64,000 bases of DNA, from positions 1 to 64,000 of the forward strand of contig MEDY01000041.1 of the NCBI GenBank assembly GCA_001724265.1. The letters run 5' to 3'. The notes below the pieces were generated by a model. It did not search any database. It saw nothing but the letters and a program-made list of their open reading frames with translations, and had not been told where the DNA came from. Of this stretch, positions 22,901 to 32,929 are shown piece by piece. Made by a program: the position numbers and the translations under genes. Source of the DNA: Rhizaria sp. SCN 62-66. Lineage: Eukaryota; Rhizaria, unplaced. Position 1 is the stretch's first letter, and each line of letters starts with the position of its first letter.

Positions 22901-23861
22901 CGGCCTGGAAGTTGCGGTACACGTTGTCGATGGCGCCGACCTTGTTGACGACAGTGCGGAGCGTGTAGGACTTGCTGAGGATGACGCGGCCGATGACGTG
23001 CTTGTACGGCAGCTGTTCGTCGCGCAGGTTCACGTGCGCAATGTGCCCAATCAGCGAGTACGACTGCGGGATCGGCGTGTGCGGCGGCAGCAGCGCCGTG
23101 AGGATGTTGTCCGTGCTGAAGGACTCGTAGCCCAGAGTCAGCCGGTATGGCGCCACGGTGCAGCCCAGCGACGCCAGCACGGCCTTGATGGGGCCGGGGG
23201 CGACGCCCTGCACGTTCACCGTGTGCTGCGCGCCCGGGGCCGTCAGCGCGCGCTCCAGCGACGCGTAGTCGGTGATGTCCGTGGAGAGCAGCACACGGCG
23301 GAACGCTTGACTGCCCTGTTGGTCGTCCTTGTCAGCAGCGCTTGCAGGGTGAGTGTTGGGGCAGTGGGGCGCGTCGGCAACAACGTGCTTAATCTGCGGG
23401 ATCTGACAGCCTAGGTTGGCGGCCCTGAGCGCGTTGACGAGCGCGCTGGTGCTGCGCGCGGGCACGCGCAGCGACAGCAGCGGCACGGTCACGTTGAACG
23501 CAGAGAGGTCGAGCTCGGGAGAGTAGAAGCGCGATGGCGGCGGCGGGCGCAAGCGCGTGGGTTTGAGGACCTTGTTGACGGCGTTGTTGAAGGTGTTGAG
23601 CGCGGCGTCAGCGTTGATCAGAGCGACGTCGGCCGTGTCTGCGGCGGCAGTCGTGCTTGCGTTGACATTGTTGGGAGGGAGGAGCTTGAGGATGTGCGTG
23701 AGTGAGCCGGGGCGCACAACGCCCGTAAGCGGATTGATAAACGCGGCGGCCGCAAGGCTGGTCGCCATGGTCGTGTAGGACTCGAGCTCGGCGGAAGAGA
23801 GTGAGGGACAGAGAGACGCGACAGTCGGGTCCGTCGGAGGGGCGAAGCCGCTGGTTGACAT
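19916..23861 (-). CDS. TRMT5: tRNA (guanine37-N1)-methyltransferase, with an in-frame TAG near the 3' end
   Basis: TRMT5 (Trm5) makes m1G37 next to the anticodon, which prevents frameshifting. The model is 23861-22273 plus 22142-19916, with a phase 2 intron CAG|GTACGA...CTTAG. Landmarks in order are the IGHIAHVNLRDEQLPYKHVI block (about 269), VYWNSRLQTEHRR (about 415), the SAM motif LDPFAGVGPFAVPAA (about 493), SDLNPKSA (about 517), NLPASAVTFLDVF (about 614) and VHCYCFARCEADW (about 898). Long Ala/Asn/Ser insertions separate these, so the product is about 1271 residues against about 500 in human. The codon at 20072-20074 is TAG. In frame after it come 51 codons rich in Asn, Ser and Asp, closed by TAA at 19916-19918. 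If TAG terminates, the protein stops after a GDDDD tail at 20075 and is still complete enzymatically. The reading-through model is my preference; see findings. Confidence 0.88.
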
Positions 23862-24618
23862 CGAAGTAAGGCGGAAAGTGCACTGCAACAGCAGGAGGGC
23901 GCGACAACACACACGAAAGAAGAGAGTGCGTGGAGTGGGCTCAGTGCCAAGAAAGTGCTCGAGTCGCGCGGCGGGGGGAACAGCGGCGACAAAGGTCACG
24001 CACGAAAAGAAGGTGCGGAGTTGCTACGAAGGTGTACAGCAATGTGAAAACAAGTTAGAAGATGATGAGAAATAAATTCAAGATTTATGATGAAGCATCT
24101 GTCTGAAGATCATCGTAAATTTATGCTTGACGACTGGAATGGCGAGATATGGCTCTGCGGATTTCGTCCTCCGAGCCGATGGCTTCGGCACGTCCGCAGT
24201 CACCACAAACCTCGAAAGCAGTGCCACTCACAGCATAAAAGATTGATTCGCAGAGTGAAACTGGGACTGGTGTTAATGAGAGTGAGAGAAAGTTTAGAAG
24301 AACACTTGATATGTATTATTTTATTGGCCTTAATACTTGAAATCAAAATCACCGTTCGTCAGAGCGTCTAAAGCCACAACAAACAGCGAGCAAAGGTCAC
24401 TACAAAACAGAACCATAAGTAAAGCAATTAGCACACAAGGCACTTTGTGCACCGTCTATGAAACTCAAACTTTACTATTTTTAAGCTAAGAAAACAAAAA
24501 CCAGCGAATAGTACGTTCACACACAAAAGATAAGCGCAACAAAGCATTCCCAAGGTTTGCAATGATCGCTCAGTGACTCATGTTTCGTAGGTGTAATCGA
24601 CAATGCATTGTGCGTTGC
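23862..24618. other. Intergenic region upstream of TRMT5
   Basis: This holds the TRMT5 promoter side and the 3' flank of the next - strand gene. An ACCACAAAC (24202-24210) resembles a motif found before other genes. No coding-like sequence is seen. Confidence 0.5.
24202..24210 (+). promoter_or_regulatory. ACCACAAAC motif upstream of TRMT5
   Basis: It lies about 340 bases upstream of the TRMT5 ATG. Related copies are at 17055, 29357 and 63173. The function is unknown, and a short motif like this could recur by chance. Confidence 0.2.
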
Positions 24619-27233
24619 TCAGACCTTGGTGAGAGCGGCGACGAGCAGCGCCCAGTTGAGGAACTTGAACCCGGCCTCCTCAAGCGCGACGACCCTGGCG
24701 TGGAGGCGCTCGAACGAGGCCATGCCGCCGCGCTTGACGAGCGCGCCCATGCCCTTGGAGATCACGGTCACGGGGTCCGTCGGCAGCTCGAGCACGAGCG
24801 CATGCACGTACGCCGTAATCTCGCCTTCGAGCCGCGCAGCCAGCCCGGCGTCCTCGTCCACGGGCTTGACACGCGCGGCCGCGGCCTGCGAGGAGACGGA
24901 GAGCTCGACGGCCTCGACCAGCTCTTGTAGCGAGTCGAACCGTGCGTGCTCGGCCTCGAGCTGCATCAGCCGGCCCAACAGCACGTGCACGTCCTCGCAC
25001 GCGCGCAGCAGCGGGTCGAGCGAGGCCGGCACGACCGAGTCGACGGCGTTGCCCAGCATGCCGCGCGGCCCACACGCGTTGCTGCGCGTGAGCAGGTTGT
25101 ACACGGCCGCGCGCACGGCGTTGGGGAACGTGCCTTTCTCCTTGCATGACACGGCGATAGCGCTAGCGAGCTCGTTCATCGATGCAAAGCGGTGGCCCGC
25201 CGTCTCAAGCGCGCGGATCGTCGACAAGCAGAGCTGCAGGTCGCCGCCGGCCGCGGAGAGAAGCGCGGCGAGCCCGGCGTAGGTGCAGAGCACGGCGCCG
25301 TTGTCGCCCTCGAAGATGGCCGACTCGCCGCCCAGGAAGAGCACCAGGTCGCCCATGTCGTCGGTGAACTGCAGCACCTCGAGTGAGCCGACCTCGAAGT
25401 CGTGCTGCGGGTCCTTGAGCGCGTACACCACCGGCGGCTGCCCCACGCCCACGGGGTGGCGCAGCACCTCGATCAGGTCCACCGTCGCGCGGCCCACCAC
25501 GGGCGCGTCCGCAAGGTCCTGCGGGCCCTGGCCGACGCAGATAAGCACGTCGAAGAAGTTGGAGCTGTGTGGGGCGAAGGCCAACATGCACGCCGCCTGG
25601 TAGTCGGGGCTCAGCGCGTTGGCCACGGCGGGCGTATAAGCCACCAGCGTCGGGTCCTGCCCCGGCTCGGCCGACCACACCGCGCAGAGGGTCGAGAACT
25701 GGCCGCGCTCGCTCAGGTGCGCCGGCAGGTTCGTTGCCGAGAAGGTCACGAGCACGGGGCGCTCACCGCCCAGCTGCGCGGCCGCGGCGCGGCGCTCCGC
25801 CAGCGCGGCCTCGTCCTCCTTGCGGTACTGCTCCAGCAGGAGTCGCTCCTCCTCTTCCGCTGCGGCGGTCGCGGCGGCGGCGGCGGCAGCGGCGGCGGCG
25901 GCGGCGGCCTCGGCGTCGGCGTCGGCGGCGCTGTCGCGGAAAAAGCGCTTGCCGTGCTGGCCGCGCACGCCGGCGCTGGTGAGCGCGCTGGCACCGTTCG
26001 CGCCACCTCTGCCGTGGCCCTCGTCGTCTTCGCCGCCGCTGGGGGAGTCGCCGTCGCCCGAGAGCTGCAGCGTGGGGCCCGCGGCAATGGCGGCGGCCAC
26101 GGCCGCGGCCTCCTGCTCCTCGTCCTCGGAGTCATCCTGGATGTCCAGCATGCGGTCCACCGCAGACATGTTGGCCTGGGAAGAAAGAAAGAGAACACAA
26201 AAAACGCAAAAGAGTGTCGATATGTGTTAGGGTCAGGGTGTGAGAGTGTGAAGATAGAGCCAAAAAACATTAAGAGAGAATCGATAATAAAAACAACAAC
26301 ACATGAGTTTAAGTATAGTATCTTTAGTTGATTTGATTCAAGACATACCTGACGCGCCTCCTTCTCGGCGCGCTTCTTGGCCCTGCGGGCCTCGAACTCC
26401 TTCATCTGCTGCTCGCGGAAGCGCGCGATCTCCTCCTGCCTGGCGGCCTCCTCCGCGCGCGCCTTCTCGGCGTCGTCAGCGGCGATCTGCTTCGCCAGCG
26501 TGTCGGCCAGCGCCTTGCGTCGCGCCTCGGCGTCCATGGCCCTGCGCTTGCGCTCCTGCTCCGCGCGCGCCTTCTCCCACTCCTCCTTCTTGCGCCGCTT
26601 CTCGGCCTCGCGCTTGGCCGACTCGGCCTCCGCGCGCAGCGCCGCGGCGCGGAGCTCCTTGAGCCGCTGCGCTTCTGCGTCGAGCACCTCCATGCTCTGG
26701 CTGGGCGCCATCGGCAACAGGTGCTCACGGCCCAGCAGCGCGCCCGTCATCGCACCCTGCACCGCGCTCGAGGTCTGGAAAAAGCCGGAGGGCAGGAACA
26801 GGTTCGCCAGCGCCTCCTCCGACGCCGCGCTCGACTGCGCCAGCGGCGGCTGCGACTGGCCGGCCGCGTAGTTGCTCAGCAGCGCGCCCGCATCGCCGTC
26901 CGCGCTGCTGCCACTGCTGGCGTCGGCGCGGCCGCCCGGGAGCATGCCGAGGTGCTGCAGCGCGCAGCAGACAAAGCCGGCGGAGATGATGGCGCCGTGG
27001 TGCTTGCTGAGCTCGGCGTTGCGCTCCAGCGACGCAGCCCACTGGCGCAAGAACTCGCTGGCCAGGATGCTGTGCTGACCCGAACGGGATGAGAGGAACA
27101 TCTCGACCAGGTGGGCGACTTCTTCGTCGCTGAAGACGATTTTGAGCGAAGCGTCAGACTGCACCATGTGTGCGAAGAGGCCCAGCAGGTCGACGTACTG
27201 CAGCTCGTCGGGTGACCAGTTGATGATGTCGTA

Positions 27234-27264
<31 letters not shown>

Positions 27265-28598
27265 TGCCCGTCGTGGCTGTCGTCGTCATCGTCGTCGTCG
27301 TCCTTGAGCTCGAGATTCTCCTCCTCAAAGTTGACGTCGTCCGCCTGCACCGAGCTCCGCGACCGGCCGACGCCGTTGCCGCTGCCGTTGCTGCCCTTGC
27401 GGCCGCTGACGTGCTTGCGGCCGCCGCCGGCCGCGCGCGAGCGGTGCCCGCTCACGCCACCCGCGGCGGAGGCGTTGACGAGCCGCGCCCGGCGCGCGGC
27501 CTCATCGCGCTTCTTGCGCTCCTCGACGGCCTTGGTGGCCATTGCGGCGCTGGTGCCGCCGATATCTCCCGCGAGCCCGGCCTCCTCGCGCTCGCGGCGG
27601 ACCTCCTCCAGCACCTTGTCGCGCTCGGCCTGCGGGTCAAAGCCCACATCCGCGGCCACAATGCCGCGCATATACTCGGTGATGAGATCGCCCTCGCGCA
27701 GCCGCGCGCGCAGGCGCTGGCGCACCGATGCCGCGCACTGCTCGGCCTCGTTGCGCAGCGCCGCGCGCCGCGCCGCGTAGGCGGTAACGGCGGCCTCCAT
27801 GTGCGCCTGGTGCTCTGGCTGCACGTGCACGGCCAGCAGCTGCGTCGCTAGCCACTGCAGCAGCGGCGCCAGCTCGACCTGCACGCGGGCCTCGGTGAAG
27901 GAGCGGCCCAGCAGCGGCTGCAGGTACTGGTGCAGGCGCGCGTGGAGCTGGCGCCGGCGCACGTGGCGCGGGTCGCCGTGCGCAACGGCGTTGAGCGGGT
28001 CCTTGCTGTCGTCGGCCAGCGGCAGCGAATACTCGTTGCTAAACTTGATGCCCGAGAGCGTGCGGCGGTGCTGCTGCGCGGCGAAGGTGGAGCCGACGAC
28101 GTTGGCCTTGCGCATCGGGTGCGGCGTGACCGTCGGCGGCCGCTTCGAGGGCTCGCCGGGAAAGAACGTCGGCCGGATGCAGACCTCGTTGCACTGGTCC
28201 ATGACTTCGCGCAGCGTGACGGAGCGGACGCCGTAGGCCGTGGCGAGGATGACCGACACGGTGTCGTAGGTAACGCCGTCCTCCATCGCTTTGTCCGAGA
28301 TGGAGATCAGCCCCACGCGGTCCCAGCGGTCCAGGTCGATTTGCGGCGCCAGGTGCAGCGACTGGATGCGATTCGCCATGTTGCGCGCCATTTCGTCGCG
28401 CACGGGGATGCCCAGCAGGAACGTGCGGGACGACATGAGGATGATGTCGAGGCTGCGCAGCTGGTGCAGCGCCAGGGTCGGGCGCTCGGGGCCGGAGCCA
28501 TAGCGCACGGAGGACGCCGACGAAGAGGAAAGCGTGGAGGAGGACGACGACGTCGTGCGGTTCCGGTGGAACACACTGCGGGAGATGGTCGCGCCCAT
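24619..28598 (-). CDS. Unrecognised 1268-residue protein: N-myristoylation motif, coiled coil, C2-like region
   Basis: I do not recognise the whole protein. The two exons, 28598-26349 and 26175-24619, join in phase 0 through a canonical CAG|GTATGT...CCCAG intron, giving 1268 residues and TGA. It starts MGATIS, which fits the N-myristoylation rule (Gly2, Ser6), so membrane attachment is likely. Residues about 40-150 look folded. A poly-Asp block (about 440-460) and a folded helical stretch (about 460-560) follow. Then comes a highly charged Lys/Arg/Glu/Ala coiled coil (about 650-750) that spans the splice junction. Residues about 888-1020 resemble a C2 or copine-type beta sandwich (SATNLP start, an ALSPDY turn, then FDVLICVG). 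The remaining 250 residues are helical. A membrane-associated scaffold is the best guess. Confidence 0.7.
27234..27303 (-). repeat. GAC trinucleotide repeat encoding poly-Asp
   Basis: Nine uninterrupted GTC units (27234-27260 on the + strand) and a second cluster at about 27280-27303 encode Asp runs on the - strand inside the myristoylated coiled-coil protein. Repeats of this kind commonly vary in length between strains. Confidence 0.7.
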
Positions 28599-29159
28599 CG
28601 TTGCTACTGTGTCACAAGGTCAATCACAACACGTGTGCGCCTGAGGTGCTGCTGTGTATGAAGGACGGACAAACAACCGGACAGGGCGCGAGCGGCGGGG
28701 CTCGGGGTTGTCGCAGAAGAGTCGAAAAAGAGTGCGTCTCTTGTTCTGGCTCTCGAGAAGAAGAGAGGTTGAGTTGAGAGACTGTAATAAGGGAAAATGG
28801 GGAGGAGGAGTGTTATGCATGTTAGTGAGGCATAGAAGTAAAATAAAGAGTGTAAACGCGTATAGTAACAAATAACAAATCGAATACAAGAGTAAGACTG
28901 ATATAGAAATCATCTATGACCTCGCAGGGCAGAGCTATGTTGACGTTTCGGAGCGTTTGCTGAGTGAATGCACGCTCGAAGGGATGGTCTGTGTAGGACC
29001 ATGACGTTAAGCTCAGAAGACACAAAAGGAGAAAATAACAAATCGCCAATAGACTCCACAAGAAAATAGGCATGCATGCGCCGGTGTCGTCACTTAGTGG
29101 CGCTTTATCCTCTTAAAGTTCCTCCTCTCGTACGAAGTAACTGTCGTCTCTCCGACCGA

Positions 29160-29185
29160 TGACCGTGGGCACTCCCACAGTCACT
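29160..29185 (+). promoter_or_regulatory. Shared promoter module TGACCGTGGGCA...ACAGTCACT, copy 1
   Basis: TGACCGTGGGCA, then CTCCC, then ACAGTCACT occur in this order here and again at 50077-50113, where the spacing is longer. Both are between or upstream of genes. A bound regulator is inferred only. Confidence 0.35.
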
Positions 29186-29356
29186 TTGACCCGATCTTTT
29201 CGTCCTTCAGTTGACACCTTTCCCATCGATGCCTTAAGTCATGCTTGCGAGTGATAATATAATCTTTGGTTTATATTTACTATCTTTAATCATTTTTTCT
29301 CCAGTCGACTCCTTCCTCGTCTTCGACCCACTTAGACTTTGCTGTGTCCCAATTTG

Positions 29357-29368
29357 ACCACAAACGAT
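29357..29368 (+). promoter_or_regulatory. ACCACAAACGAT motif upstream of the otubain gene
   Basis: The same 12 bases lie at 17056-17067 upstream of RNMT. Both genes are on the + strand, with the motif 250-400 bases before the ATG. Confidence 0.25.
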
Positions 29369-29614
29369 TTCCTCAATCTTATTTCAGATCCAGCGCTTTC
29401 ACCTCACGTATGTTTCTTACTTTGATTGCTCATTCATGTTTAACACTTGTTTTCACTTTAGACACACTACTTTTCTTGCAACTACACAAGGAAATTACAA
29501 CGTAAATCCTTCCAAGGAAGTAGACAAACAGGCAACACAACCTCGAGTCTTTGTCTTCTTTCACACTGAGCACTCACGCAGAATAGCCCACAACTTGTTT
29601 AATCGCTCCGACAC

Positions 29615-30658
29615 ATGGGTAGCAAGTGCTCTACGGAGGACGCGTCCTGTAAGAAAAATCCTGGCGGCAACAGCAACAACCATAATGCGCCCGGCAACAA
29701 GCTGAAAAACGGCAACAACGCCAGCAAGCAGCAAAAGCAGCCCAGTTTCCCTCTTAAGGAGCCCGAGTTCGCCTCATTCTCCGCAAACCACTTCGGCCAG
29801 CACCCGATCCCCGCCGCGTTTTACTGCAAGCGCCTGCTGACTCGGTACCCGCGGCTCAACTTCGACCCCGACCTGTTCCAGCTCCAGGTCGCCAGCGTGC
29901 GCGAGGTGGCGCGCGACGGTAACTGTTTCTATGCCGCCTGCATCTACGCCGCCGCGGAGTTCCTTGCGAAGAACCCCACGCACGCCTTAGCCGACCAGTT
30001 TGCGCCGACATTCACCGCGTTAGCCGCCCGCGCAGAGTCCGAGTTCAACCCCCCTAGCGGGGGCAGCAACATCAGCTGCGGTGTCCGCAACAGGCGCGCG
30101 CTGCCTCCGAACGAGGACACCGGCCCGATCGACACCGCGCCCCTGCTGGCGCTGCTCCGCACTGCGCGCGAGGGCGGCACCCCCGCGCTGGCGGCCGCGC
30201 TGCCCGCGTTCCTTGCTGACGGCGGGCTGTATCATGCCGTGCGGCTCATGCGTGGCGCGCTGGCGGCGCGGCTGCGCGACTGCTACAACGACGTCTTCCC
30301 GTTCCTGCCCGAGCAATATCAGGACGGCGACGACGACGGCGGCGACTTCAACAGCGGCTTTGAGCGCTTCCTGCGGTTCGAGGTGCTGCAGATGAGCGAG
30401 AGCGCGGACAGTCTGCAGATCTACCACACGGCCGAGATGCTGCGGCCGCTCGGGCTTGGCGTCCGCGTGCTGCGCGCCGAGGGCGGCCGCGAGGAGGCCT
30501 TCCCGGAAGGCCTGGCGCCGCACAGCCCCGCGGTCACGCTCCTGCACACGCCGGGGCACTTCGAGCTCCTGTACCTGCTCTCGGAGGAGCACAGCAGCGG
30601 CCAGAATGGGGGCGATTCAGAGTTGAAGGAAGGGCTTGGTGGTGATGGTGACTTTTGA
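29615..30658 (+). CDS. Otubain-like deubiquitinase (peptidase C65), probably acylated at the N-terminus
   Basis: Otubains are OTU-fold cysteine proteases that cleave ubiquitin chains. This is a single exon of 347 residues ending in TGA. The catalytic block is DGNCFY with Cys104 (Asp101 in the same motif), and the catalytic His lies in PGHFELLY at about residue 315, the normal otubain spacing and context. The FLRFEVLQMSESAD...HTAEMLRPLGLGVRV segment matches the ubiquitin-binding helices and strand of otubains. The protein starts MGSKCS: Gly2 and Ser6 fit N-myristoylation and Cys5 could be palmitoylated, which animal OTUB1 does not share. About 45 Asn/Lys-rich disordered residues follow before the OTU domain. 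The Arg that usually follows the Cys-Phe-Tyr is Ala here. Confidence 0.9.
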   Translation: MGSKCSTEDASCKKNPGGNSNNHNAPGNKLKNGNNASKQQKQPSFPLKEPEFASFSANHFGQHPIPAAFYCKRLLTRYPRLNFDPDLFQLQVASVREVARDGNCFYAACIYAAAEFLAKNPTHALADQFAPTFTALAARAESEFNPPSGGSNISCGVRNRRALPPNEDTGPIDTAPLLALLRTAREGGTPALAAALPAFLADGGLYHAVRLMRGALAARLRDCYNDVFPFLPEQYQDGDDDGGDFNSGFERFLRFEVLQMSESADSLQIYHTAEMLRPLGLGVRVLRAEGGREEAFPEGLAPHSPAVTLLHTPGHFELLYLLSEEHSSGQNGGDSELKEGLGGDGDF

Positions 30659-31890
30659 AATCTATATTCGTGACTAGCACAGAGTTGTTTGTTCTTGTCT
30701 CTGTCCTTGCTTTTTGTAGACGTAAATCGTTTAGTTTTTCCACAATTCAATCATCAACATAGCGGTGTGATACTGTCAGTTGCGCTGAGGCTGTGGACAC
30801 TGTTGTCACGGGTGTTGGACCAAGATTTTTGTTTTTAGGCGGCGTGACGTATGTTTTTGCGTTGCGGTGTTTGCAAGAGATCAATCCGCACATAGCTTGT
30901 CCGACGCGCTTCATGTGTCCGCAGCTACGCTTGTTAGTATAATTTAATAGCATGTGCTGCTCCGCTGTGAATGCACTTGTACAATGAATACATTTGTACA
31001 GTACAAATATAAATATAGAGTTGATTTACAATACAATGTGAGTAGCTGTAGTAATGTAATGTGTGTGATGTACATGTGATCCAACATGTCGATGAGTTCG
31101 AGAAAACATATGTCTTCCTAATTTTGTGACAGCGTGATGGGTATGGGTGGTCTCATTGTAACGCGTCCTTTGATCACAAAACCATCGGGAAGGTAGTTGT
31201 TATGCAAGCAATCGACGCTACGCGTGCAACGTTGAAAGATGAGCTTTTTCAGGAGGTCGAGGGCTTTGTTCGGGTACAGCTCAACGGGCAAGATGGCAAA
31301 ATGGTCACTGACAGAGTGACTGTGACTGTGCACTACGAGTCTGCGCTCCATGCACAAAGACATGCGTTGAGTGCACGCGAGGGTGCGATGACGAACGGGC
31401 TTCTGTGGATGCGCGTGCTGTCTTATTACGTTATTTAATTCTCTGCAATGCAACTAAGTGAGACTCAAAGACATGCCAAGTTGAGCAAAGAGCGATCGTC
31501 AGTGATTGTAGGTGTATTTATAGGTCGACGCAATGAACAGTAAGATGAATATTTGTTTGAGTTCGCCCTAAAGAGCGAGAATACACTACTAAACTAAAAA
31601 TCCCATTGTAGAGCGCACGAATACATTGTAGTTATGTATTGTTTGTTCATATTTACACAAAGACTTCGATACACACACAAATAATCAGTGTGGCCTCAAG
31701 AATCGAGCCGATTCTAAGTCAGAGCAGGCGCCTCAAGAGCTCGACACCAGTGCAGTTCGTTGACAAGTAGTATCGTCAACTTATTAGAAACACGAGCTCA
31801 TACATAGCTCTGGTTGGCTGTTGTTCAGCCACTTCAATCCTCACGGTCATTAGTCAGTACGTATTCATTCGCGCTCGTGAACCAGCCGCG
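30659..31890. other. Convergent intergenic region between otubain and BET1
   Basis: This 1.2 kb is mostly AT-rich. The exception is a segment at 31118-31453 of middling GC that is open on both strands (110 codons -, 78 codons +). Neither translation is recognisable and there is no splice signal, so it may be a gene relic or chance. An ACGGTCA copy lies at 31845-31851. Confidence 0.4.
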
Positions 31891-32490
31891 TCACTTGCGC
31901 TTGATGAGGAAGTACATGCCCATGAAGAGCGCGAAGATGAACAACACCAGGTAGCACATGTAGCTCCCGCCGCCCGACTCGAGCAGCTTGGTGACCTTCT
32001 TGAGCGTCTGCGTCATGGCGCCACCCGCCGTGGTGAACGCGTCATCGACGTCGTCCAGGTAGCTCGACTTGGACTCCTTTCCGATCTCGATCGTGAGCTG
32101 CCGCAGCACGCCCACCTTGTCGTTCAGCTCGTCGATGAGCTCGTCGTTAGCCTCCTCATACAGCCGGTCGTGGCGCTCCTGCACCGCGCGCCGCTGCCGC
32201 TGCGGGTCGTGGGCCAAGTGACTGTATGCACCGCTGCTACCACTGACGGCGCCAGCGCCAGCGCCGAGGCCGGAGCCCGAGGAGGAGACGAAGGCGTTCT
32301 GGGCACTGCGCTGGCGCGGGTCGCTCGGGGAAGGACCAAAGAGGCTGCTGCCGTAGCTGTGCGGGGGAAAAAACGAACAAAGCGGAGAAGGACAAAGAAA
32401 TGCAATGTTAGACAGGAACGGAAGTGAGTGATCGCTAAATGGGGAGAGTTCGTCGCACAAAGAAAAGAAAGAGACGTACGAATCACCCAT
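31891..32490 (-). CDS. BET1: BET1-type Qc-SNARE
   Basis: BET1 is the Qc-SNARE of ER-to-Golgi vesicle fusion. The first coding exon is only 11 bases (32490-32480: MGD plus two bases of Ser). After a phase 2 intron GTACGT...CACAG, the second exon is 32356-31891, giving 158 residues and TGA. The SNARE helix runs over about residues 70-128 (ANDELIDELNDKVGVLRQLT, then IEIGKE, ending in a KKVTKLLESGGG linker). A C-terminal membrane anchor (LVLFIFALFMGMYFLI) and a short KRK lumenal tail follow. The Ser/Gly-rich N-terminus of about 45 residues is not conserved. BET1 and its close paralogue BET1L (GS15) cannot be told apart with certainty here. Confidence 0.88.
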   Translation of the reverse strand: MGDSYVSFFSLCDELSPFSDHSLPFLSNIAFLCPSPLCSFFPPHSYGSSLFGPSPSDPRQRSAQNAFVSSSGSGLGAGAGAVSGSSGAYSHLAHDPQRQRRAVQERHDRLYEEANDELIDELNDKVGVLRQLTIEIGKESKSSYLDDVDDAFTTAGGAMTQTLKKVTKLLESGGGSYMCYLVLFIFALFMGMYFLIKRK

Positions 32491-32929
32491 AGTATAGAAG
32501 ATAACAACTACCGAGGTTGTGTTATGGAGGCCTTAGAGACAAGGCAAGAAGGATCGAAGAGCTGGAGAGAGGAGGGAAGCGAAGGATGACGAAGCAGGAA
32601 CGTGGTGTTTAAGGTGAGTTGTGAAAAGTGCTCGGACGAGAACGAGATCAATACCAGATATGAATTAATAAGAATATAATGTTATCGATAGTAGAAGAAA
32701 TTGCATGAAGCAGAAAACCTCGAGATTAACGGTCATTGGATGGCATGCGACTTTGGGAAAGTCGGGGCAAGCGACGTGACACAGCTGGTGGCTGGAACCG
32801 GGGCTGTGGTTGGCGCCTTGCTGCATTTACTTCATCGAGCTCGTTCACCATCAAAAGTCCGTCTCCAAGTTTAAACACAAGAAAACTACGATAAAAAGGT
32901 TGAATTTCTGACTGTTGTTAAATTACTTC
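32491..32929. promoter_or_regulatory. Divergent promoter region of BET1 (-) and RAD51C (+)
   Basis: This is 439 bases between the two ATGs. It holds an ACGGTCA core at 32729-32735, roughly central. Nothing else is recognisable. Confidence 0.35.

Larger units (their letters stand above)
28599..29614. promoter_or_regulatory. Divergent promoter region of the 24619-28598 gene (-) and the otubain gene (+)
   Basis: About 1 kb of AT-rich DNA lies here without coding-like frames. It contains TGACCGTGGGCA...ACAGTCACT (29160-29185), shared with the CCT1 upstream region, and ACCACAAACGAT (29357-29368), shared with the RNMT upstream region. Confidence 0.4.

Noticed and set aside
25746-26348. Continuation of the 28598 frame through the intron to 25746
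   Set aside because: After CAG|GTATGT the sequence turns AT-rich, and the frame beyond the acceptor is Pro/Arg-rich and out of register with the C2-like exon. Splicing in phase 0 is better.
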